Of a DNA stretch of 8,086 bases, positions 1 to 5,110 are shown in pieces. Location of the stretch: the NCBI GenBank assembly GCA_020532365.1, contig JAJBBL010000013.1, positions 1-8,086 on the forward strand, written 5' to 3'. A model generated the notes under the pieces. It worked only from the letters and a program-made list of their open reading frames with translations, searched no databases and was not told the origin of the DNA. The position numbers were made by a program, and so were the translations under genes. The stretch is from Candidatus Cloacimonadota bacterium. Lineage in GTDB: Bacteria > Cloacimonadota > Cloacimonadia > Cloacimonadales > JAJBBL01. Each line of letters starts with the position of its first letter. The first letter of the stretch is position 1.

Positions 1-465
1 ATCACCGTGGTATTCTATATGCTCTTTTATTATATCGGTCTCGTTTGACCAGAGTGTAAAAGATTCTTCATCGGAGGTATGGACTGTCGCAAAGAGTTTA
101 TCTTTTGGCAGATCCCATTTATCGGTCAGCAGCTCCCACGCCCAGGTAATGGCATCTTTCTTATAGTAATCACCGAACGACCAATTACCTAACATCTCAA
201 AGAAAGTGTGATGATAGCTATCTTTGCCAACTTCATCTAAGTCATTATGTTTACCACCGGCCCGTATACACTTTTGGCTATTAACAACTCTGAGTTCTGA
301 TCTCTCTCTTCTGCCTAAAAATATATCCTTGAACTGATTCATCCCGGCATTTATGAACAATAAGGTAGGATCATCTATCGGTATTACAGGTGATGATTTA
401 ATCTCTTTATGCCCCTTCTCCAGGAAAAACTCTATAAACTCTTTTCTAATCTGTTTGCCTATCAT
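1..465 (-). CDS. alaS: Alanyl-tRNA synthetase, N-terminal part (runs off the left edge)
   Basis: AlaRS is a class II synthetase that charges tRNA-Ala with alanine in the cytoplasm. Only the first 155 codons are present, all within the aminoacylation domain. Visible landmarks are DPTLLFINAGMNQFKDIFLG at about residues 32-51 (motif 1 region), CIRAGGKHNDLDEVGKD at 66-82 with the conserved Arg68, and YHHTFFEMLGNWSFGDYYKK at 84-103 (motif 2). The reading frame stays open to base 1. The ATG at 465 is chosen because the protein begins MIGKQIRKEF, the usual AlaRS N-terminus, and a purine-rich GGGGGAAGGG lies 7 bases upstream as a weak ribosome site. The NSQKC...DEVGKD wording is closer to eukaryotic and planctomycete AlaRS than to the E. 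coli form; this comparison is from memory. The gene is transcribed away from the rfaE2-argS cluster. The editing domain and C-terminus are outside the window. Confidence 0.97.
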   Translation of the reverse strand, partial: MIGKQIRKEFIEFFLEKGHKEIKSSPVIPIDDPTLLFINAGMNQFKDIFLGRRERSELRVVNSQKCIRAGGKHNDLDEVGKDSYHHTFFEMLGNWSFGDYYKKDAITWAWELLTDKWDLPKDKLFATVHTSDEESFTLWSNETDIIKEHIEYHGD

Positions 466-532
466 TATCTATCCCTTCCCCCTTAGTGAGGTTATATTTT
501 TCTGTTTTCACAACTTAGCATACCGCTATTAA

Positions 533-551
533 TTCTTGATGACGTCAAGAA
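533..551 (-). promoter_or_regulatory. Inverted repeat with TGACGTCA core, possible alaS operator or -35
   Basis: TTCTTGA (533-539) and TCAAGAA (545-551) form a 7-bp inverted repeat with a 5-base centre. Overlapping it is the perfect 8-bp palindrome TGACGTCA (540-547). On the minus strand the same bases give TTGACG (548-543), a good -35 hexamer about 80 bases before the alaS start. The best nearby -10, TATGCT (522-517), is 20 bases away, which is longer than ideal. A role as promoter or operator is inference only. Confidence 0.25.
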
Positions 552-634
552 AAATGTGTCTCTCTTCCAAAATCATAGACCGATAGACCATTAACTCCAC
601 CACTAATTTCCACTCCATAATTTTACCTCTACCC

Positions 635-702
635 AGGGAGAATGTAAGGAGAATACTCGTAGGCGGGTGTAGGCCGCCTACGAGTATTCTCCTTACCTCC
701 CT
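635..702. repeat. Long hairpin: 23-bp perfect inverted repeat, 7-base loop
   Basis: Bases 644-666 are the exact reverse complement of 674-696, with the 7-base loop GTGTAGG between. After a 3-base bulge (641-643, AAT) the helix continues for 6 more bp, AGGGAG (635-640) with CTCCCT (697-702). Stem bases near the loop are GC-rich (GGCGG/CCGCC). Neither side is followed by a run of T, so it is not a standard intrinsic terminator, and none is expected between divergent genes. It could be a dispersed palindromic element (REP or MITE-like), a structured leader RNA, or a cruciform. Confidence 0.85.
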
Positions 703-785
703 ATTAGTATCTACTTGTCAGTCGGTGAGTTAGCAAGATTATTTGAATTTCCCTCATTTTTCTACAAAAAATGATATTTGAGATG

Positions 786-833
786 AAAAACTGGCGGTCT
801 TCATATGAAGTATTTGCCAAAAACTGGGCGTCT
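786..833. repeat. Imperfect direct repeat flanking a 12-bp palindrome
   Basis: AAAAACTGGCGGTCT (786-800) and AAAAACTGGGCGTCT (819-833) match at 13 of 15 bases, 33 bases apart, close to three helical turns. Between them, and overlapping the end of the first copy, lies the perfect palindrome CTTCATATGAAG (799-810). The arrangement upstream of an operon suggests a binding site for a dimeric regulator, but no regulator is identifiable here and short AT-rich matches can occur by chance. Confidence 0.4.
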
Positions 834-928
834 ATTTTAATTGTTTGATATATCTGATTTCCTGATTAAGTTGAGTAGATTTCTCAAAGGAATCGCCAGA
901 TAAAAGAAAAAACTTCACAAAAAAGGGG

Positions 929-957
929 TTGACGGAGAATTGTCTTTATGGTATATA
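929..957 (+). promoter_or_regulatory. Sigma70-like promoter candidate at the start of the rfaE2 cluster
   Basis: TTGACG (929-934) and TATATA (952-957) are separated by 17 bases, a near-consensus spacing and sequence. If used, transcription would begin near 964, downstream of the ATG at 948, and translation would have to start at the in-frame ATG at 972. The same stretch also carries GGAG (934-937), a ribosome site for the ATG at 948. The two readings conflict unless an additional promoter lies further upstream. Confidence 0.4.
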
Positions 958-1445
958 TTATGGGTAAGAGTATGAAACAGAAAGTGATAGACTTCAATAA
1001 AATTGAAGATTTTGCAGATCAGCTACACGCTGAGGGTAAGCGAATTGTCTTTACTAATGGGTGTTTTGACATAATTCACTCAGGCCACGTCCGATACCTA
1101 AAGGATGCCTCTAATTTGGGGGACATTCTTATCCTGGGGCTGAACAGTGATTCGTCAGTAAAACGCCTTAAAGGCTCGGAACGACCGATAAATAGTGAAG
1201 AGGATAGACTGATAGTGTTGTCAGCATTAGAGATGATCGACTATCTTGTCGTGTTTGAAGAAGATACACCACTGAACTTGATTGAGAAGATACGCCCAAA
1301 CGTCATAGTAAAGGGTGGGGATTGGTCGGTTGAGCAGATAGTAGGCTCCGACTTCGTTATTAGTAATGGTGGCACAGTCCGTAGCTTACCCTATCATCAG
1401 GGTAGGTCTACAACTGAGATAATAGACAAAATCAATAAACTATAG
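948..1445 (+). CDS. rfaE2: D-glycero-beta-D-manno-heptose 1-phosphate adenylyltransferase (RfaE2/HldE C-domain type)
   Basis: A cytidylyltransferase-fold enzyme that, in this family, transfers a nucleotide to heptose 1-phosphate to give ADP-heptose for LPS core or other heptosides in the cytoplasm. The 165 residues correspond to the stand-alone C-terminal domain of E. coli HldE; the sugar-kinase half is not in the window. Visible motifs are TNGCFDIIHSGH at 36-47 (HSGH is the HxGH nucleotide site), LNSDSSVKRLKG at 65-76, VKGGDW at 121-126 and GRSTTEII at 152-159. The ATG at 948 has GGAG 10 bases upstream. The in-frame ATG at 972 would give MKQKVIDFNK, closer to where family members usually start, and fits the promoter candidate at 929-957. 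It is first in the plus-strand cluster, 14 bases before the RseC-like gene. Related glycerol-phosphate cytidylyltransferases are an alternative, but the GRSTT ending favours RfaE2. Confidence 0.9.
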   Translation: MVYIMGKSMKQKVIDFNKIEDFADQLHAEGKRIVFTNGCFDIIHSGHVRYLKDASNLGDILILGLNSDSSVKRLKGSERPINSEEDRLIVLSALEMIDYLVVFEEDTPLNLIEKIRPNVIVKGGDWSVEQIVGSDFVISNGGTVRSLPYHQGRSTTEIIDKINKL

Positions 1446-1459
1446 CTTTTGGAGTGAGT

Positions 1460-1882
1460 ATGACAGAAGTTCAAGAGATTTGTGAAGATACTGCGATAGT
1501 GGTAGAGACGACGCCTGACGGTGTGTTAGTAGAGTTAGAAAAAAACGAGACGTGTGGCTCTTGCAGCGCAAGCCTCTTCTGTATGGGGAGTGGGAGCACT
1601 AAACGTTTTAAAGTCAAGACTTCATTAGACCTCCAGCCGGGGGATCGGGTTGTTTTAAACATCTCATCGGGGACTCGTCTATTCTCCTCTTTCATAGTCT
1701 TTATAATGCCTGTGCTGTTGATGTTGATATTTTATGCAGTCGGTCGTTTTTTGTTCTCCTTAAACGAGCAGTGGTCTGTTTTTGTTTCTATAATGGGCTT
1801 ATTGGTCAGCTTTTTTCTTATCATCATTATTGATCGTAGAGTAGAGAACAAATTAAACGTTGAAATCGCCGACAAACTATAG
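1460..1882 (+). CDS. rseC: RseC/MucC-family membrane protein
   Basis: An integral membrane protein of 140 residues with the RseC/MucC layout. It has a soluble N-terminal part with a cysteine cluster (Cys32, Cys35, Cys41, spaced CxxCx5C), a GDRVVL stretch at 61-66, and then two hydrophobic segments at about 74-97 and 104-125 that should form a membrane hairpin. In gamma-proteobacteria RseC modulates sigma-E signalling, and the Cys cluster is thought to be redox or metal related. Here there are no rseA, rseB or sigma-factor genes beside it, so the role is unknown. The ATG at 1460 is preferred because GGAG (1451-1454) sits 5 bases upstream; a GTG at 1454 would overlap that ribosome site. It lies 14 bases after rfaE2 and 11 bases before folB, so it is probably co-transcribed. 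Family assignment rests on topology and the Cys pattern. Confidence 0.8.
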   Translation: MTEVQEICEDTAIVVETTPDGVLVELEKNETCGSCSASLFCMGSGSTKRFKVKTSLDLQPGDRVVLNISSGTRLFSSFIVFIMPVLLMLIFYAVGRFLFSLNEQWSVFVSIMGLLVSFFLIIIIDRRVENKLNVEIADKL

Positions 1883-1893
1883 AAAGAGGTATT

Positions 1894-2250
1894 ATGAAGA
1901 TATATTTGAATGAGATGGTATTTTATGGCTACCACGGGCTTCACCCCGAAGAGAGAATATTAGGGCAGCGCTTTATCGTTAACCTGGTTATCGAAACGGC
2001 TGGGGTTGAAGACTCGGAAATACACCACATCCAAGATACAGTGGACTATACACTGATCTACTCCGAAGTTAAACACACTATGGAGAAGAAACAGTTTCAC
2101 CTGTTGGAAAACTGTGCAAACGAAATCTTGGATACACTACTTACAAACTTCGATAAAATAGTATCGGCAACTGTTAGGATTAAAAAGCCATCAGTTCCGA
2201 TTAACGGTTCTTTGGCTTCTGTAGAGATCGAGATGAGTCGTAGCAGGTAA
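1894..2250 (+). CDS. folB: Dihydroneopterin aldolase
   Basis: FolB cleaves 7,8-dihydroneopterin to 6-hydroxymethyl-7,8-dihydropterin and glycolaldehyde in folate synthesis. The 118-residue length is normal. It opens with the family pattern FYGYHG (10-15) followed by EERILGQ (19-25). Residues equivalent to the S. aureus active site are visible by alignment from memory: Glu20, Tyr52 in DTVDY, Glu72 in HLLEN, and Lys98 in RIKKPSVPI. The start is supported by AGAGG (1885-1889) just upstream. The stop TAA touches the ATG of folK, the next enzyme in the pathway, indicating translational coupling. The other folate genes (folE, folP) are not in the window. Confidence 0.95.
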   Translation: MKIYLNEMVFYGYHGLHPEERILGQRFIVNLVIETAGVEDSEIHHIQDTVDYTLIYSEVKHTMEKKQFHLLENCANEILDTLLTNFDKIVSATVRIKKPSVPINGSLASVEIEMSRSR

Positions 2251-2721
2251 ATGATTGTTTATCTTAGTTTAGGCTCGAACTTAGGTGATCGATGGAAGGC
2301 GCTTGAAACTGCTATCCATAAGCTGAATAAGCTACCAGATGTTCGAAATATAATTGCAAGTGAGTTTATAGAAACAAGCCCGGTCGGATACGTAAAACAA
2401 CCTGACTTTATTAACTGCGCTGTGAGGTTGGAAACTAACCTCTCCCCTGTAGAACTACTGAAACAAATTCAGCAGATTGAGGTTGAAATGGGTAGAGAGC
2501 GAGTTATTAAATGGGGACCAAGAATTATCGATATCGATATACTTTTCTATGAAAATAAAGTCATTCAACAAGAAAACCTTATAATACCACACCCTGAACT
2601 TCACCGACGCTACTTTGTTCTGCGACCTCTAATGGAGCTCTGTCCTGACTTTATTCATCCTATCCTCAGAAAAAGTATAAGCTCGCTTTATTCAATGCTT
2701 AGAGAAGAATTATCGGAATAA
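2251..2721 (+). CDS. folK: 6-hydroxymethyl-7,8-dihydropterin pyrophosphokinase (HPPK)
   Basis: FolK transfers pyrophosphate from ATP to 6-hydroxymethyl-7,8-dihydropterin, the step after FolB. It has the usual length for the family (156 residues). The N-terminus LSLGSNLGDR (5-14) is the pterin-binding signature, followed by ETSPVGYVKQPDFIN at 41-55. The catalytic segment GRERVIKWGPRIIDIDIL (81-98) contains Arg82, Arg84, Trp88, Arg91 and the two magnesium-binding aspartates Asp94 and Asp96, matching E. coli numbering with one residue fewer. IPHPELHRRYFVLRPL follows, as in other HPPKs. The start codon directly follows the folB stop (TAAATG) with no separate strong ribosome site, so translation probably depends on folB. 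The gene is followed by a 103-base gap before glmU. Confidence 0.96.
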   Translation: MIVYLSLGSNLGDRWKALETAIHKLNKLPDVRNIIASEFIETSPVGYVKQPDFINCAVRLETNLSPVELLKQIQQIEVEMGRERVIKWGPRIIDIDILFYENKVIQQENLIIPHPELHRRYFVLRPLMELCPDFIHPILRKSISSLYSMLREELSE

Positions 2722-2740
2722 ATACCATGGGGTTTACCCG

Positions 2741-2769
2741 TTACAAAAACTTTTTCCTTGTAATAGGAT
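2741..2769 (+). promoter_or_regulatory. Weak promoter candidate before glmU
   Basis: TTACAA (2741-2746) and TAGGAT (2764-2769) are 17 bases apart and could serve as -35 and -10 boxes. TTACAA also forms a 6-bp inverted repeat with TTGTAA (2758-2763). A second -10-like TATAGT lies at 2803-2808 without a good -35. The 103-base gap between folK and glmU is the largest in the cluster and would suit an internal promoter, but the matches are poor. Confidence 0.2.
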
Positions 2770-2824
2770 AGGTTATGAAAATTATGGTTACATTGAGAAA
2801 AATATAGTTTTGGAGTCAATATCT

Positions 2825-3841
2825 ATGCGTAATTGCGGTGCAATAGTGTTAGCTGCCGGCAAAGGGACAAGAATGAAGTCGGAGCGTGCAAAAGTTGTCT
2901 TTCAAATGGCTGAGAAGCCTTTGGTTGAACGAGTTGTAAATACTGCTATCAGTATGAATTGTAATAAAATCGGAGTCGTTGTGGGCTACCGAAAAGAAGA
3001 AGTGATAAACGCTTTACCTGAAAATGACAAAATAACGTTCGTCGAACAGATAGAACAAAACGGCACAGGTCACGCTGTGTTAATGGCACGAGAGCTCTTT
3101 GAGAATTATGAAGGGGATCTCTTTATCCTCTGCGGAGATGTGCCACTACTTAGTAAAAACACACTGGATAAACTACTACAAACACATCGTGAACAAAATG
3201 CCGCTTGCACAGTTCTAACGGCTGTGCTCGAAGATGCAGGAACCTATGGACGAATAGTCCGTTCTCCTGGAGGTAAGGTGCTTAGAATAGTCGAATTCAA
3301 AGACGCCTCCGAGCAAGAGAGAGAGATTGGCGAGTTCAATACAGGTATCTACTGCTTTGATGCTAAACTGCTCTTTACCGCTTTGGGCAAAATAGGTAAA
3401 GATAACAAACAGGGTGAATACTACCTTACCGATACACTTGAAATCCTTAACGATATGGGCAAAGTGGTCTCTGCAGTGATAACCGATGACCTTGATGAAG
3501 TTTCGGGGATCAACTCCCAAAAAGAGCTGGCACACTTAGAGATGAACCATTATCGTAAAGTTAAGAATCATTGGCTGGCTAATGGCGTTATCATCGAAAA
3601 TCCAGAAAGTGTCATTATCGGAGAAGATGTTGAAATTGAGAATGACGCTGAAATAGGCGCTAATACAATTATTAAAGGTAAAAGCAAGATAGGGTTTGGA
3701 GCTATTATTGGACCAAACTCATACTTAGAAGACGCTGTGATAAACAAATTAGCCCACTTGAAAGGGTACAATGTAGTCGTAAGATCGACAGTAGAAGAAA
3801 GCTCTGTCTTAGAGTTTAAGGAGACCAAAATTAATGTTTAA
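2825..3841 (+). CDS. glmU: UDP-N-acetylglucosamine pyrophosphorylase, short GlmU lacking the acetyltransferase half
   Basis: The N-terminal nucleotidyltransferase domain of GlmU makes UDP-GlcNAc from UTP and GlcNAc-1-phosphate for peptidoglycan and LPS. Conserved elements are LAAGKGTRMKS (9-19), Lys23, QNGTGHAV (78-85), CGDVPLL with metal ligand Asp105, YGRIVR (141-146), EFNTGIY (170-176), EYYLTD (198-203) and Asn230. After about residue 250 a few left-handed beta-helix hexapeptide repeats appear (for example IIGEDVEIENDAEIGANTII), but the protein stops at residue 338, against about 456 for bifunctional GlmU. The acetyltransferase catalytic region is therefore absent. The stop overlaps the next start by 8 bases, so this end looks genuine. 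The ATG at 2825 is chosen over a TTG at 2810 because GGAG (2812-2815) lies 9 bases before it. A nucleotidyltransferase for a different sugar is possible, but the motifs fit GlmU best. Confidence 0.85.
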   Translation: MRNCGAIVLAAGKGTRMKSERAKVVFQMAEKPLVERVVNTAISMNCNKIGVVVGYRKEEVINALPENDKITFVEQIEQNGTGHAVLMARELFENYEGDLFILCGDVPLLSKNTLDKLLQTHREQNAACTVLTAVLEDAGTYGRIVRSPGGKVLRIVEFKDASEQEREIGEFNTGIYCFDAKLLFTALGKIGKDNKQGEYYLTDTLEILNDMGKVVSAVITDDLDEVSGINSQKELAHLEMNHYRKVKNHWLANGVIIENPESVIIGEDVEIENDAEIGANTIIKGKSKIGFGAIIGPNSYLEDAVINKLAHLKGYNVVVRSTVEESSVLEFKETKINV

Positions 3842-4328
3842 CATACTCTACTCTCCGTGGCGATTCTCCTATATCGAAGGTGAAAAAGAGCCCGGCTGCA
3901 TCTTTTGTATCGAACCTGAAAAGGATGAAGAGAGATTAGTCGTCTGGAGAAGTGAGTTCAGTTTCGTAATAATGAATTTATATCCGTATAACAACGGGCA
4001 TATTATGGTGGTTCCAAACAAACACGTGGCAAGCCTTGACGATTTAGAAGAGAAAGAGCTTGTTGACCTGTTTCAAACTGTTAAAATAAGTGAGAAAATC
4101 ATACGTAAACGATATAAATGCGATGGGTTAAACATAGGAATGAACTTGGGCAAAGCAGCTGGTGCCGGCGTGGAAGAACACCTCCACGTACATATAGTGC
4201 CCCGCTGGTTTGGAGACTCTAATTTCTTTACTACTACGGCTAACACAAGAGTTATCCCTGAAGACTTTAACCATAGCTATCAAACTTTGAAAACATTCTA
4301 TCAAGAATATGAAAAAGAGAACGCATAA
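3834..4328 (+). CDS. HIT-domain protein, Ap4A phosphorylase/adenylyltransferase-like
   Basis: A histidine-triad nucleotide hydrolase or transferase of 164 residues. The triad is HLHVHIVPRW with His116, His118 and His120; His118, the middle one, is the expected nucleophile. CIFC (22-25) with His64 looks like the zinc site of this branch. NLYPYNNGHIMVVPNKHV (48-65) and NIGMNLGKAAGAG (100-112) are typical of the branch that includes mycobacterial Ap4A phosphorylase, as does the ending WFGDSNFFTTTANTRVIPED. The substrate is likely a dinucleoside polyphosphate or nucleotide-sugar-like compound, but this cannot be fixed from sequence. The start overlaps the glmU stop by 8 bases, with AAGGAG (3818-3823) 10 bases upstream. 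Its end overlaps the next gene by 20 bases. The presence of argS in the same cluster fits a role in removing Ap4A formed by synthetases, as inference. Confidence 0.88.
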   Translation: MFNILYSPWRFSYIEGEKEPGCIFCIEPEKDEERLVVWRSEFSFVIMNLYPYNNGHIMVVPNKHVASLDDLEEKELVDLFQTVKISEKIIRKRYKCDGLNIGMNLGKAAGAGVEEHLHVHIVPRWFGDSNFFTTTANTRVIPEDFNHSYQTLKTFYQEYEKENA

Positions 4329-4734
4329 CAAGTTTTATACGCTCTCCACTACTTCATTAATGTGGATTAAAATTAGCCTGATTGCGCTAATCTTTGCACT
4401 GTTAGGTGCTTGTCAAAAAAGTGGTGAAGAAGAAAAAGATCTCCTCCCCGCCGTAAAGGTTAGAATACTCAATGGGTGTGGAATCAGTGGCGTTGCTTCT
4501 GAGTTCTCTGACTTTCTTACCAAACATAATGTTGATGTGATAGGTGTTGGGAATAGCAGAAAGTTTATTTACGACAAAACTATTATCATCGTTAAAAGAG
4601 ATGATGAACAAGACTTGAACCGATTGATCAAATATACTGGTATTACTCGACGTGCCTTCGCAGTTGAAAATGACTCCGAAGAAGACTTTCAGATCATAAT
4701 CGGACGTGATTATCAGAACTATATAAAAAAATAA
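4309..4734 (+). CDS. Putative lipoprotein with a LytR_C domain
   Basis: A small exported protein of 141 residues. The N-terminus has a basic stretch (MKKRTHNK), a hydrophobic segment at about 19-34 and a lipobox-like LLGAC with Cys35 as the probable lipidation site, then a short charged linker. From about 48 to 138 it carries the pattern of the LytR cell-envelope attenuator C-terminal domain: VKVRILNGCGISGVAS (49-64), VDVIGVGNS (75-83), YDKTIIIVKR (88-97) and DFQIIIGRDY (126-135). The catalytic LCP domain that often precedes LytR_C is absent. The function is unknown, probably envelope related. The start at 4309 overlaps the HIT gene by 20 bases and has only a weak AAGAA upstream; an in-frame ATG at 4360 would give a shorter signal peptide (MWIKISLIAL) but has no visible ribosome site. 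It ends 8 bases before rsfS. Confidence 0.75.
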   Translation: MKKRTHNKFYTLSTTSLMWIKISLIALIFALLGACQKSGEEEKDLLPAVKVRILNGCGISGVASEFSDFLTKHNVDVIGVGNSRKFIYDKTIIIVKRDDEQDLNRLIKYTGITRRAFAVENDSEEDFQIIIGRDYQNYIKK

Positions 4735-4742
4735 GAGGTATT

Positions 4743-5087
4743 ATGACGGAACTAAATACAACAGTAGAAAAAGTTGTCGAATGGATTGTTGAAAAAAAGG
4801 GTGAAGATATTAAGTATATCGATGTGAGAAACAAATCAAGCTTTACCGACTTTTTTGTCATCTGCAACGGAAATGGAGATATCCATACGAAAGCAATTGC
4901 AAACCATATTATCGATATGGCAAGAGAACATAAAATAAAAATGCTTGGCAAAGAAGGACTCGATAAAGGAAGATGGATATTGCTCGACCTCGTTGATGTC
5001 GTCGTGCATATCTTCGATACACCACAACGTGAATTCTATCGTTTAGAAGACCTCTGGGATAAAATACCTGAAAGAACTAATGAGTAA
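4743..5087 (+). CDS. rsfS: Ribosomal silencing factor RsfS
   Basis: RsfS (YbeB/Iojap family) binds protein uL14 on the large ribosomal subunit and blocks joining of the small subunit, lowering translation during nutrient limitation. The 114-residue length is typical. Family hallmarks are YIDVRNKSSFTDFFVICNGN (25-44), KAIANHI (50-56), the KEGLDKGRWILLDLVDVVVH region (70-89) and FDTPQREFYRLEDLW (91-105). The ATG follows AAGAGG closely; the 14 bases AAGAGGTATTATGA around this start are identical to those around the folB start. It lies 8 bases after the LytR_C gene and 23 bases before argS. Placement among translation genes is consistent with its role. Confidence 0.95.
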   Translation: MTELNTTVEKVVEWIVEKKGEDIKYIDVRNKSSFTDFFVICNGNGDIHTKAIANHIIDMAREHKIKMLGKEGLDKGRWILLDLVDVVVHIFDTPQREFYRLEDLWDKIPERTNE

Positions 5088-5110
5088 CCTAACTCTCGGG
5101 AGATGTATAT

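Larger units (their letters stand above)
466..947. other. Divergent intergenic region, 482 bases, no gene
   Basis: This region separates alaS (leftward) from the rfaE2 cluster (rightward). I find no convincing coding frame, tRNA or rRNA. It holds, in order: an inverted repeat around TGACGTCA (533-551), two close copies of ATAGACC (575-581 and 583-589), a long perfect hairpin (635-702), an imperfect 15-base direct repeat around a 12-bp palindrome (786-833), and a promoter-like pair at 929-957. It must contain promoters for both directions, and its length leaves room for leaders or operators. No T-box or other riboswitch that I can recognise is present. Confidence 0.8.

Noticed and set aside
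635..702. Reading the long hairpin as an intrinsic terminator
   Set aside because: There is no T-run after the stem in either direction, and both flanking genes are transcribed away from it.
2727..2771. A 14-codon frame beginning ATGGGGTTTACC in the folK-glmU gap
   Set aside because: There is no ribosome site and no recognisable product; it is consistent with chance.
2775..2807. A 10-codon reading frame (MKIMVTLRKI) ending just before the glmU ribosome site
   Set aside because: It is too short and has a purine stretch only 2 bases from its ATG. It could be a leader peptide, but nothing beyond position supports it.
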